A stretch of DNA of 64,000 nucleotides. Origin: Gordionus sp. m RMFG-2023 (lineage: Eukaryota > Nematomorpha > Gordioida > Chordodea > Parachordodidae). Shown here in pieces: positions 48,361 through 59,100 of the stretch. Every line of letters begins with the position of its first letter. The first letter of the stretch is position 1. The notes under the pieces are model-generated. The model saw nothing but the letters and a program-made list of their open reading frames with translations. It ran no database searches and was not told the DNA's origin. Position numbers and translations under genes: made by a program. The stretch lies in NCBI RefSeq assembly GCF_954871325.1, contig NC_088777.1, positions 7,975,366-8,039,365 on the forward strand, read 5' to 3'.

Positions 48361-49206
48361 ATTTAATCTCACTCCCCAAAAATCATCACGGGTACGTAAA
48401 ACGCCTAAAAATTTCCAAGATTTTTTAGTTGATAGCAAACTAGAATTCGATTGTGAAAAAGACTCCAATTGGAGTTCTTTAAAAAGGATATATTATGAAA
48501 TTATAGATAACTTTGTGGATCGTTTTTTAGACCGATTCACAGAAGATGATTTTAATCTTTTAATACATTGTTCCCCCTTGACCCTGATTATTTTTTATCA
48601 GATAAAATGGCCCCATTAAAATCCCTGTTTAACTTAAATATGGAAACACTGCATCATGAAATGAAGATAGTAAAAGGATTGCTAGCTTCGGAAGCTAAAG
48701 AAAATCATAATTTTGAAAACATCTTACATATTATGTATAAAAAAAATATAATCATGCATTTAAAGAATTATATAAATGCTACTCAGCAGCGATAATCATT
48801 GGGATATCAACGGCTTCTTGTGAGGCCTCGTTCTCTACATTAAAGAGAGTTTTATCGAGCAGTAGAGAGTCTATGAAGGATAAACGTAAACAAAATTTAG
48901 TATTAATGGCGTATGAAAAAAGAATAAAGCAGGATTTATCTTTTAGTTCATTTATATTAAAATTTAAAAATAAAAATCGCCATATTCTATTATAGTAATA
49001 TTTTGTTTTGTATATGCATATTATAGTATTATTTTTTTTTGTATATTCATATTATAGTATTATTTTGTTATTAAATTTTTAATAAAAATAGGAAAAAATT
49101 TCTATGAATGCTTAATTATTTGTTTGATTTTAAAAAAATAGTACCCCCCCCCCCCCCCAAGTTAGCATTTGGCCCCCCTAAGTGAAAATTCCTGGCTACG
49201 GCCCTG
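48361..49206 (+). mobile_element. 3' part of a hAT transposon, inverted relative to the rest
   Basis: Encodes the C-terminal part of a hAT transposase on the plus strand (48,390-48,995): RVRKTPKNFQDFLVDSKLEF, then a middle, then STASCEASFSTLKRVLSSSR, the hAT dimerisation region with its catalytic-triad glutamate. Frame changes occur near 48,575 and 48,785. The end at 49,206 is a hAT terminus (..TGGCTACGGCCCTG). This is the part missing from the minus-strand transposase at 50.2-52.5 kb. Confidence 0.8.
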
Positions 49207-49328
49207 GTTTTAAATCAATTTGCAATTGCCAAAAAAGTTGCAACAATAAGAGGTGTCAATGTTTTAAAAATGGCATTAATTGTTCCACAAAATGTCACTT
49301 AAATATTATTTGTGTAAATAATAAATAA
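49207..49328 (+). other. Cys-rich tail fragment of the integrase-type ORF (fossil)
   Basis: Starting with GTTTTAAA directly after the hAT end, the plus strand encodes a short tail with eight cysteines in CxC and CxxxC spacing, like the C-terminus of KRBA2/SCAND3-like proteins. The first eight bases are the reverse complement of those beyond the other hAT end at 52,942. Part of a broken element; see the integrase-type ORF at 52,942-53,451. Confidence 0.6.
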
Positions 49329-49542
49329 TTGTTCATATATTTTAAATTAATTATCGAAATCAATAAAATATGTTGTTGATTATATGGCTTGAAAAAAAAT
49401 ATTATAATATAAATGATTAGCTTATAAAGAAGTGCAATAATTTATAACTGCAATAAGAAAAATTTATAATGTCATTTTAAAATTTGTGAATCGATGGTTT
49501 CAAATATAGCCGAAATTTTGAGATTTAAAAATATTTCAAATT

Positions 49543-49790
49543 AGATTAAGTTGCTAGCAAATAATTTTATCATTAGGCTAATGAGTTTATAAATAGCAAT
49601 GACTATATTTAACCCCTGCTTATAATTGTATTTAATAATGAAGTCTAAATGTATTTAACTTTTATTTAATACCCATGTTTATGTTCTGCGTGAATAATAA
49701 TATTCATTATATCTTAAGATGCCCGCTTAGCCTGATAAAATTAATATAATCAAAAGATTTTTTAATTACTATTTATTAGATACCCATAAA
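49543..49790 (+). repeat. Core segment of the arm element, second copy
   Basis: Matches 46,504-46,735 over its whole length (AAATAATTTTATCATTAGGC, TTTATTTAATACCCATGTTT, TTAAGATGCCCGCTTAGCCT) and in the same orientation, consistent with this part of the long element having been inverted. Confidence 0.75.
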
Positions 49791-50199
49791 AATTCACTAT
49801 CTTATGGCCAGTTGAAATATAGTATGTTTAGAGTTGGCCAGAAAATCAACTTTCACCTAAACTCATCTAACTCAAAAACTATTATAAATGCTCTCATTTT
49901 TTTTAAAGATTAAGAATTGAGCTATACATTGATATTAATTTTTGGTTGATATATTACCTTTAAATGTTTTCTCAAGTTGAAGCAACTAGTTTTGTTTGAT
50001 GATAAAACCTCGGCCACATCTTACAGCAAAATTTATATATTATGTAAATTTTTTTTATCGAGATTAAAATAATTTGTGAATTAAGGAAAAGGAAATTCCA
50101 TATCATCAACATTTTCAAGGGATATTCATTTGTCGATATGAACACCAAAATTATTTTCATTATCATTCCATACTGTCGACATTTAAAAAATTTTATTTT

Positions 50200-52941
50200 T
50201 TTGAAAAAGCCTTAATCATAATCAAAGCAAGAATTATCACTTCTTTTATTTTTTAATATATTGATAGTAGAATCAATACAATTTTTAGCATCCACTAAAT
50301 TAGTACCTACTGATTGTAGATACTTATTTAGTGGATCTATTGTAATTAATATCTCATAAATTATGATGGCTAATATAATGTAATTTATATTAATACATTG
50401 AGATAAAAGACCAGAGGCTTCGACTGAATCATGAATTAAAACCTCGGAATTAAGAGTTCTATTAGAAAAGTAAAATAATACTTCACCAATAGCCTCAAAA
50501 TTCTCATAAATAATACGAGATGTTTCTAAATGACCAGTCCATCTCTGGTCTAAAAGTCTCTTAAGAGTGTGGCCTGTATATTTACAGGATACGTTAAAAC
50601 GCCTGAAAAATTATACAATGCATTTGATATATTAAAAAAATTAGAAATAATAACAATATTATTATACCAATTTTGAACCACAAGATGCAACTTGTGGTTG
50701 TAGCAATGTATAAAAGGAACATTTTTATTAATTTTTTTTTGAAGAAGTGTTTGCACTCCTCCATTTCGGCCAGACATAACGTTTGCACCATCATATGCCT
50801 GGCTTATTATATTAGCTGAATTAATATTTAGATCATTAAGTTGCTTTAAAATGCAATCTGTAATGCTTTCAGCAGAAAGACACTCTAAATTAATGATTCC
50901 TATTAAATTTTCTTGGATTTCTCCAGAAAAAATATAGCGAATTATTATGCTCAGATTTTCACAACCTGAAGCATCTTTTGTCTCATCGGCCTTAAGACAA
51001 AAAAAAGGCATCTCGCTTTTATTATATTTGTCTGAAATATGTTCAAGCACCATATCTGCCATAATGGATATTACTTCGTTTTGAATCTGTGGTGATGTAT
51101 ACTGGGCATTTTGGGGTATAAATTTCATAATTTTATTTAATTCAGGGTCTTTTTGGATGGTGTAGGAAAACATTGCTATAAATAGTTCAGAAGAATAAAT
51201 TATGATTTCATCTTTTGCAGCATCCGTAATATTTGTTGAACCAGTCCCACGGAAAGGTAGCTCTTGTACGCTAAGAAACAGCATCAAATCAAATATGATT
51301 TAATATAATATTGATTACGATTAATTTGATCACCTCCCAACATTTTAGTTATTTCTGTACCATTGTTTATATTTTGATTTTTATCATGCCATATTGTAAT
51401 TGAATTTAAATGAGCTTTTGAGCTCTCGTGTTTAAGCAGTCCCTTCTTGGCAGCTAACGCATTTTTCCAATTTCTGAATCCCGTTTGTCCAAATTCATCA
51501 CTTGGATTACACAAGTATTTCCTACATGGAAAACAAAAGGCAGCGTCAGCTTCTACACTATACTCCAACCAGTCTCGGCCTCTATACCATGATTTTTGAA
51601 ATGATCTTTGCCTTCCATGGATATCTTTTTTCGCGTAATTGTTTAATTTGATTTGATTTGGTTTATTCTGGCCAAGGTCACCAGGGATTTGAATTGAACC
51701 ATTAGAGGACTTTTTTGACACTAAAAATATTATAATTAATAAATTGTAATGAGGGAAAGGGTCATAAATAATAATGGTCATCAGGATGGGCGAAGGAAGG
51801 GCATGCTGAAAATGAACAAACACAAAATTTATCTTGTATTTAAGATACAAGTTACTGTAGTGCCCAACCCTGATGAAGATTATCAGTAAAGTTGATCAGT
51901 AAAATTTCAGTATTAAAAACTAGAAAAAAGTCATAAACATTATATCTTTAAAGATTAACAAAAAAATATAATATTTTTATATTTATAAATCAATTACTAG
52001 TTGCTTCTTGACAATGAGAGACTGAGCTGCTAGATGAAGATGATTGAGTCTCTTCTTCGTTTTTATTTGTTTTAAAATCAAAATGTAATAATGAAACACC
52101 ATAATCTCCTACTCCTATTCATATTGTCAAAATAGAAAAATTTGGGTTAAATTTTAAACTATTTACCATCTTCCTCCTCTTGATTTTCTAGATTAGCTTC
52201 ATTCATATCTTGAAATATGAGTAAATATATTTATTTTAATAATTAAAATTATTATACAAAAATGATAATATTAATAATAAATGTCTTTCTCTTATCTTAT
52301 ATAAAATATATATATTATAAATAATAATATACAAATATTGCCCTATATAAATATCATATAAATCATGAAATAATAATATAAATTTATACTAACTATGAGA
52401 AGAATCAGTTTCTGAAATTTCTGATGTAGTATTACTAGTAGTTTGTAGAGGTGATGTTGCTTGAAATTTGTTTAACTTTAACTTAAAATAAGAGTTTATA
52501 ATTGATTGTTTCTTCATAATTTTAAAATAAACGCTCTAAAATAAAATAACTGGTTATATATTATAATATTAATGTGATACCTATAGAGAATGTGATACAC
52601 AACAAAAACAGATGAAAAAAAATGAATGAATTTAATATTGGGTAAAAATAAAAATAAAACAGGATAAAAAAAATTTTACAAACTAGATATGTTTGTAGAA
52701 TAAATATTCAAAATTTATTTTAAAAATATAAAAATAATCAATTCTAAATAGACATGTTTTTTGAATATTTTTGAATAAATATTTAAAATTTATATTAAAA
52801 ATATAAAAATAATCAATTCTAAAAAAAAATTCAAATTTGGGGGGGCCAGAAAAATTTCTGAGGGCCAGGTTTGGGGGCCAAAAATTTTTTTGGGGGAGCC
52901 GGGCCCCCCTGCTCCCCCCCCCCCCCGTGGCTACGGCCCTG
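50200..52941 (-). mobile_element. hAT transposon, 5' and middle part
   Basis: The right end (the element's 5' end) reads CAGGGCCGTAGCCACGGGG on the minus strand and shares CAGGGCCGTAGCCA with the end at 49,206. It encodes the N-terminal and catalytic parts of a DUF4371/ZMYM1-like hAT transposase. Coding similarity stops near 50,170-50,240; the missing C-terminus lies inverted at 48.4-49.2 kb. Long G/C runs just inside the 5' end are typical of this element family. Confidence 0.85.
50220..52517 (-). pseudogene. hAT transposase (TTF zinc finger, DUF4371), broken
   Basis: Cut-and-paste transposase of the hAT superfamily. N-terminal exon-like piece at 52,517-52,386 (MKKQSIINSYFKLKLNKF), possible small exons near 52,200-52,150 and 52,110-52,000. 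TTF-type zinc finger at 51,690-51,400 (WLEYSVEADAAFCFPCRKYL ... KHESSKAH). Catalytic RNase H-like domain at 51,287-50,550 (QYTSPQIQNEVI, LKADETKDASGCENLS with the first Asp, SQAYDGANVMSGRNGG with the second Asp, HCYNHKLHLVV), continuing to about 50,220 (KRLLDQRWTGHLETS). One frameshift lies near 51,285, between YYIKSYLI and FLSVQELPFRG. The C-terminal dimerisation region is absent here because of the inversion. Confidence 0.85.
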
Positions 52942-52949
52942 TTTAAAAC
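52942..52949 (+). repeat. 8-bp target-site duplication of the hAT element (TTTAAAAC), right copy
   Basis: TTTAAAAC follows the hAT end at 52,941. The other copy is at 49,207-49,214, where it appears as GTTTTAAA because that segment is inverted. Eight bases is the standard hAT duplication length. Confidence 0.75.
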
Positions 52950-53451
52950 TACCATAAGAAGATGTACTTCTTGATGCTGTTATTATGGAGATCGTCTTAT
53001 TAGGAATGGTAAAATTGGTCAATTTTATTGATTTATGAATGTTCGTTTTTAAAAATGGGGAATCATTTTTTCCCAAATTAGTTCCAACCCATAATTTCTC
53101 GCCCTCCATTTGTACAATTTCGGCCTCAATATTTTTGGAGCATAGATTAGATCTATCATTTTTATTTATTGGGATCAGTACGTGATCCCCAATGCAAAAT
53201 TTTATCTTTTTAATTTTATTCTTATAAGCATTCTCTTGCTTCTTCTTATCTATTAAATATGAAATGAACGAAGGTAGTCTGGTTAAAATATTTTCGATGC
53301 TGGTGCCAATCGAGTTTGTAGTATAATTATCTTTCCATAATATTATATTTCCAATTTTATATTTTGTTCCCTCCGAAAAAATATATTCAATATTGTAAAA
53401 GGATTCGTAAGAATTTGCTTTCCTTATTTTGTAAGCAATCAGAACACCCAC
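52942..53451 (-). other. Integrase-type ORF, C-terminal region, KRBA2/SCAND3-like (fossil)
   Basis: On the minus strand the frame encodes a region ending in a small barrel-like segment (CIGDHVLIPINKNDRSN, then IEAEIVQMEGEKLWVGTNLG), matching the GD.V.IPIP..DRG...N I.GV region that follows the integrase core in KRAB-A-domain-2-like and SCAND3-like proteins. The Cys-rich end of the same type lies at 49,207-49,328. It sits inside the arms of the long element and is cut by the hAT insertion. The integrase core itself was not recognised. Origin (Ginger-type DNA transposon or an LTR/Polinton relative) is undecided, so it is treated as a broken fossil. Confidence 0.5.
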
Positions 53452-53774
53452 AGGTTTATCATACTTTTATTGTTATAAAGTACGTATAACGTATTGCAAG
53501 TCTCATTAGAAACTATGGTGAAATCTTGTTTAAAATAAAAAATATATAAAAATGAAGAGTTAAATTTGTAGAGTTGGTAACATCAGAAAAGGAATGATTT
53601 CTCAATCCATTGCCATTATATGATGAGCTTGGTATAGAATTTTGAATTAAACCTTTTAATTATAAGTTTAAAATATTTATTATCATTCAATTTTTACTCA
53701 TTTCATCTGGATTAGACTCGATTAATAAGTTATCATTGAACGTTGAACTAAAATATATAAGTAAAATAATCATT

Positions 53775-54211
53775 TTTTATTTAGAGACTGGTTTTTACAC
53801 CCCCACACCAAGTCATACCTATCAAGACCAAGAATAAAGACTTTCAGTCAAACCATATTAAAATTAGCTTTTATTTAATAACCATATCAAAAAAAAACTT
53901 TTTAAGACCCCCCCCCCCCGCACCCACACCGACTATTATTGGGCAGAGATTGACCTCCAGTTGAATAGATCTTTTGATTAGCTATCGAATGATACCCTAT
54001 ACTAGACATATCTTATATCATAAGGCTAAAAAAAACAAAATTGAAAATTAAAAAACGCAACGAAACTCGTGGAAAACGCTTTTAAAATAAAATTCCTCTT
54101 TATCACGATTAAAACGTGAAAACATTCCTTAATTTAAAACCCTAATTTTTTAGTTATCCCTTTAAATCTCGTGAAGATCCCGGATAGTCATGATCCCTTT
54201 AAAAATTACGA
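53775..54211 (-). repeat. Right arm of the long element
   Basis: Reverse-complement copy of the left arms, with complete outer end (AAAAATTACGA). Contains one subrepeat unit and a C-run, then TGACCTCCAGTTGAATAGAT and CTCTTTATCACGATTAAAAC. Confidence 0.75.
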
Positions 54212-54449
54212 CATATAAAAAATTATAACACGATGAAAAAATACCAACAAAACAAAACCTACTTTTCCTTAATAATATGTAAAAATAAAATTTTTTATTT
54301 TAAAAAGAGGACAAATTTAAATACAAGATTTTTGGACATCTTAAAAGAGAACATGGCAACTTATTTGGCCTTAACTTATTACATTTATTTTCTTGTTATT
54401 CGCTGTTTATTTTTTTCTTTTATTAAAGTTTTTTATTTTTTTTTCAAAT
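54212..54449. other. Short spacer between the arm complex and duplication copy 2
   Basis: AT-rich, about 240 bases; an open stretch within it looks like chance. Confidence 0.45.
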
Positions 54450-55936
54450 GAATGATACATTTTATATTTTTATCAAAAATATTATTATAAAATATTTTTT
54501 TTTTCTGAAATCGATTTAACATTGATTTCAAATTTTATAATTTTAAATTAAATAATTTTTCACCTTCGTAAAATATTATCGCCGACATCTCTAATGGATA
54601 TTATTCCTATGAAACTCTTAAAATTAAAAGTTAGCCGATTAATTACTCTAATTAGTAATATATATTATTTTGAAAGCTATTACATAATATCTCTCATATT
54701 TTTACTTAGGGTGCAAGCAGACTTTGCCTATTTTAAATCATCAATTATTTTTCGAATTTGAATTATTGATAATTTTATAGCCTTTAGGAAATATTTAACT
54801 ACCAACTAGTAGCCTAATATTAATTATTACCCCCATTTACTAGTTAATATTTCTATTTTATAATTTTATTAAAAAAGAAGTTTCAAATTTAAATTATAAA
54901 GCTTTTTGCATCCATCCAAGCTTATAACTTCTGGGTACTAACTAGTATTAATTATTACTTGATTTTCTAGTTAATATCTCTATTTTGAAATATTATTTTT
55001 AAAAAAAAAGATTACAAATTCTATTTTCTTCTTCTTCAAAATTATAAAATGTTTCGCGGATAACCCTTCCATGTCTAATTTAGGGAAGAATGATTTCAGA
55101 TTTTAATTGCAAAATCCAATACGATAACCTTTATGCCGACCACCTGATTTTAATAATGAGAATTTTTCGATTTTTTTTAGGACATCTCTTTGTTTTATAA
55201 TATAGAATATTTTGTCAAATGCGTTTTCTTGTTTCAATTCATTATCAATTAGATCCATCGAAATGTATTTCAATTACAACAAAGTTCTTAATCATATTTT
55301 CAAATAAATACGTGTTTATTCTTTTAAAAGAAAGTAAATTTATTACACAGAAAATAAAATATCAAAATTTTAAGATATCAAAAAGAAAGACATTAAAATT
55401 TTTTGGTTATAAATATTTTCCAATTTTTGTATAAATTATTGAAAGGCATTTTTTTATATATATATAATTAATGAATAGAAAGAATCCAGCCTTACCTTTA
55501 GCTGGATTTTTTAAAAATCGGTGCCAATTCCTGTAGTATCGTACATCTCTATTTAGTCGGCTAAAAAACAGATAAATCCCAAAAACAATCGCCATTACCT
55601 CAAGGAGGTATTTTTTTTTGTTAAAAAAAATATAGCTCAACTCTGATAAACAGAAATAAATTTAAATCGCACCGCGTATTTAGGGTCCTTCTGCGACACC
55701 CTTCTATAGATTAAGCCGATTTTTAGCCATTACTCTAGCTATGTTGGACATTTTGCAGTTGTTTTTAGATTAATCGGATTATATAAGCTACTATGAAAAA
55801 ATGTGTTTACCGAACAGGCCGATATCAAAGAGTGTGCCATATTTATTTTAAATGATATCATTATATATTAAATTATTCTGAGACTGGGGGCTAATTCCAC
55901 TATTTTCTATAATTTTTTTTTACAATTAAAATTAAG

Positions 55937-56113
55937 TCGATTCGCACCCCGGGCACATATATGGACGATGGCAAGAGAAAGATTGACTATATACTCGTTT
56001 ACAAGAAACCCCTTATCTACGCAGACGGAGAGATTAAGAAAGAACATAGGAGGTTGATTTTTGAGAAAAATTTGGTCAAGGAAGGCTTGCAGCTTGAGAA
56101 AACCGATGCTAGG
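55937..56113 (+). CDS. Anoctamin copy 2 exon 1
   Basis: Encodes [20 protein letters not shown] and onward. The same AATTAAG acceptor and AGG|GTAAAT donor as copy 1. [14 protein letters not shown] is closer to the family's FRDGKR.IDYVLVY than copy 1's MDDNKRK. Confidence 0.85.
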
Positions 56114-59100
56114 GTAAATGGCTTTAGAATCATTTTGCGTCTAATCTCGATTTGATTATCAAAATTTAATTCTAAAGAGAGTTAAAATATCGGTCTTAGA
56201 CCGAGTCGGGGCCTGTTAAGGTTTCGGAATGCATCAAAGATCGATAATTATTATAAAAAATTGGGTCTTAATGTTATTTCTCTCAACCTTATAAGTAACG
56301 AATCGAATAATTAACTTCGAAAAAAAAAAAATTATTCACTTCATCTAGGAAAATTCCCAGGGATTAATTTATCTCAAAATTCACGCGCCCTTCGAAATTC
56401 TTTGCAAGTACGCTCAACTCATGAACATCAAGATGCCTGTCAAGGTATACTACAAATATTAATTATTTCTTTAAAAAAAAAAATAAAGGCTATTAATTAC
56501 CAGAGATGCGCTGATAACACTTATTATTTTTGACAATATACTTAATAAAACCTTAGAAAATATTATTTTAAATCTATTGTCGCAATCCAAAATCCTGATT
56601 TAGTCGTTTAAAAAAAAATAACATATCGAGGTTTTTAATAGGACTGTGCCGCCGATCCACAATTTTTTAACACATCTGATTCTATATTATTAAAAAAAAT
56701 GATCCGATATTTATATCGATTTTTGAACCAATGTCTTAAAAAAACATTATTTTCTATCTTAAAAAAAACCAACTAACTTTCACGAATGATTAAGTTGTAT
56801 TTTCCTTTTTTTTTATTCTCCAAAAATTAATAATCTAAGTTAAAATATTTGCAAAAACAGCTCCATTTAGCATAATTTTAAAAAGGGCGAAATCAAAATT
56901 TTAACTACCTAAGCCTATAACCTTTCCACCATCTTTGGGCATAATCAATTTTGGCCAAAATCCTGAGTTAAACGTTTTTAAACTAAATCGAGTTTAACAA
57001 CAACTAGCTGAATGTGACTTGTTAGATCTTTTAAAATCCTTTTCTTGTTGCCGATAATATAACAAAAAATATTGTTTAAATTTTTAATTATTTTTACAAA
57101 CAAAGTATTTAAGTTCCTTTCATTTAATTTATAATTATGAAATTATTTGTAAAACAAAAAAAAATATTTAGATGATTATATATACAATTATAAAATAACC
57201 AAAAACAATATAAATGAAAAACATATCGGATCGGATCGGTTAATTAAAAATAACGGGCCGATCCTATATTTTTTGAAAAGGCGAAATATCGGCTAAGCCT
57301 TAGTTTCACCTGATACTTATACAAAATAGAGACAATAACTTACTCATATTAACTTCAATTTTTATTTCTCTAAAAAAATGTATTATAAAGTTCTATTATT
57401 TTTACCTCCACAAAAGGGCTAAAATTAATTTAAACAAAGTACGGATAATTTGATTAATTTTTTTTTCCCCATAAAATTCTAATTATTGGTGAAAGAATAT
57501 TGAATCAATTTTTTAAAGCATATTTTAATTTTAAAAGAATATAAAAATTAGAAGAATTTTTTAAAAAAAAATAAAATAAATGTTAGGAAAAATGGATGAA
57601 AATGATAAGAATTATTTTTTCTCTTTCTTAGGTCTTCGCTAGTGCAACTCGATTTGAGCCGATTTTTTTAAAAAAACGGATAGTAAATATTCAAATAAAG
57701 TAACCCATGACCGGAAAAAAACTTTATATTTTGTCCCAAAAAATATTGCCAAAGCCTTGAGATTTCGCTAATGGGTATCCAAACATTTGTGCCATCCAAA
57801 CCTTTGTGCCATCCATGGAAAATAAATGTTCAGGCTTTAGCATAATATTTTTCTGGATAAAATATTCCGTTAGTCATTTTTAAAACTTGGTTCAAATCGA
57901 GCCGTTTAACAACGCAAGTCTTCGTTGGCAAATTAAAAATATTTGCAAAGATTTTAAACAATATAATCAGTAGATAAGTGTCTTAGCAAATATTCGTAAC
58001 AATTTTTTTTAAGTTGTCTGCGAAGACCCCCCCCCCCTCCCCCCTTAAGAAGACGGCATACGGACTGGAAAATTAATAAGAATTTTGTTTTTTTTAAAAA
58101 AAATTTATTAAAAATGAAATGACCTAAAAAATGAACAATTTTTACGATAAATTATTTATAATATTTTAATATATTTTGCAAGAATAAAATATATTATAAT
58201 GATTTTAGTGCAAAATTGTATTGAAAAATTATTCGACCGTCCTTTAGAGAGTTGAATAATTTGGCAACGGCAAAAAAAATATCGGCAGCTATCGATACCG
58301 CGATTGAGCGGTAGAGTTTAGGGTTTATTTTTAAAAATAAAAAAACTGTTTGTTTTTTTCAAATATAAATGAAATTTTTTTTTGAAATGTGAAAATCTTG
58401 TGTTTTTTTGTTACCAATTTACTTACACCATATAAAAAAAACATTATTTGATATAAAACGCTAAACAAAAATGTTCTCAATTTGTAAGCGCTTCATTTAC
58501 TATTATATTAAAGTATCTTTATTTATTAATTTCATCTTAAATTAGCAAACAATGTTAAAATAAAAAATATATAGGAGCCGATAGAACCAGCCGGGTCTCT
58601 CGATCTCTGCACTAGTTTAACATCCGGCATCCGTCCAATATCCGGCACCTCGTTATTATATTTTATTGAAACATTATTCTAGAAATTCATTTTAAATAAA
58701 ATTTAAAAAAAATTTCCGGGTACTATAATGATATATCTATCACGTTCCTAAGTCTAGTGTTAAATGTTATAAATCAGTATAACTCCAATGCTTTCGACAA
58801 TAAATAAGCTTATTAATTTCACAAGATTTACTTATACTTGCTAAAGAAATTGTTGCTTATAAGCGCTGGCTCTTCAATTTAAAAGTGATCATATTTATAA
58901 CACTCTATATATATATATACTCAATATCGTTTATAATTCTTTCTTTCTTTCTTTTTTTACAGGAAGATAACTTTCTAATTCAAGTTAGCAAATTCTGGAA
59001 ATATTTCCATAACCCATTCGCTTTATCCAAAAAATACAAACCCAAAGAAATACGCTATTTTACGTGCGTTTTTAATCAAGACTACATAGACAGGTTTTCG

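Larger units (their letters stand above)
44784..54211. mobile_element. Nested long inverted-arm (foldback-like) transposon complex
   Basis: The outermost ends are inverted copies: TCGTAATTTTTAAAGGGAT at 44,784 and its reverse complement ending at 54,211, followed inward by matching ATCCGGGATCTT, GATAAAGAGGAAT and TATCAA.GATAGCTAATCAAAAGAT blocks. Two more arms face each other at a palindromic junction near 47,340-47,640. It therefore reads as two elements in tandem: a short form (44,784 to about 47,518) and a long form (about 47,520-54,211). At the inner junction both arms lack their terminal 60 bases or so. The long form holds an integrase-type ORF, itself split by a hAT element. No clear target duplication at the outer ends. 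Confidence 0.7.

Noticed and set aside
52683-52955. A Gly-rich minus-strand frame (GGGGSRGARLP type)
   Set aside because: It reads through the G-run and terminal repeat of the hAT element; not a protein gene.
54233-54451. A 72-codon Phe/Lys-rich frame
   Set aside because: Composition is that of translated AT-rich DNA; no counterpart in copy 1.
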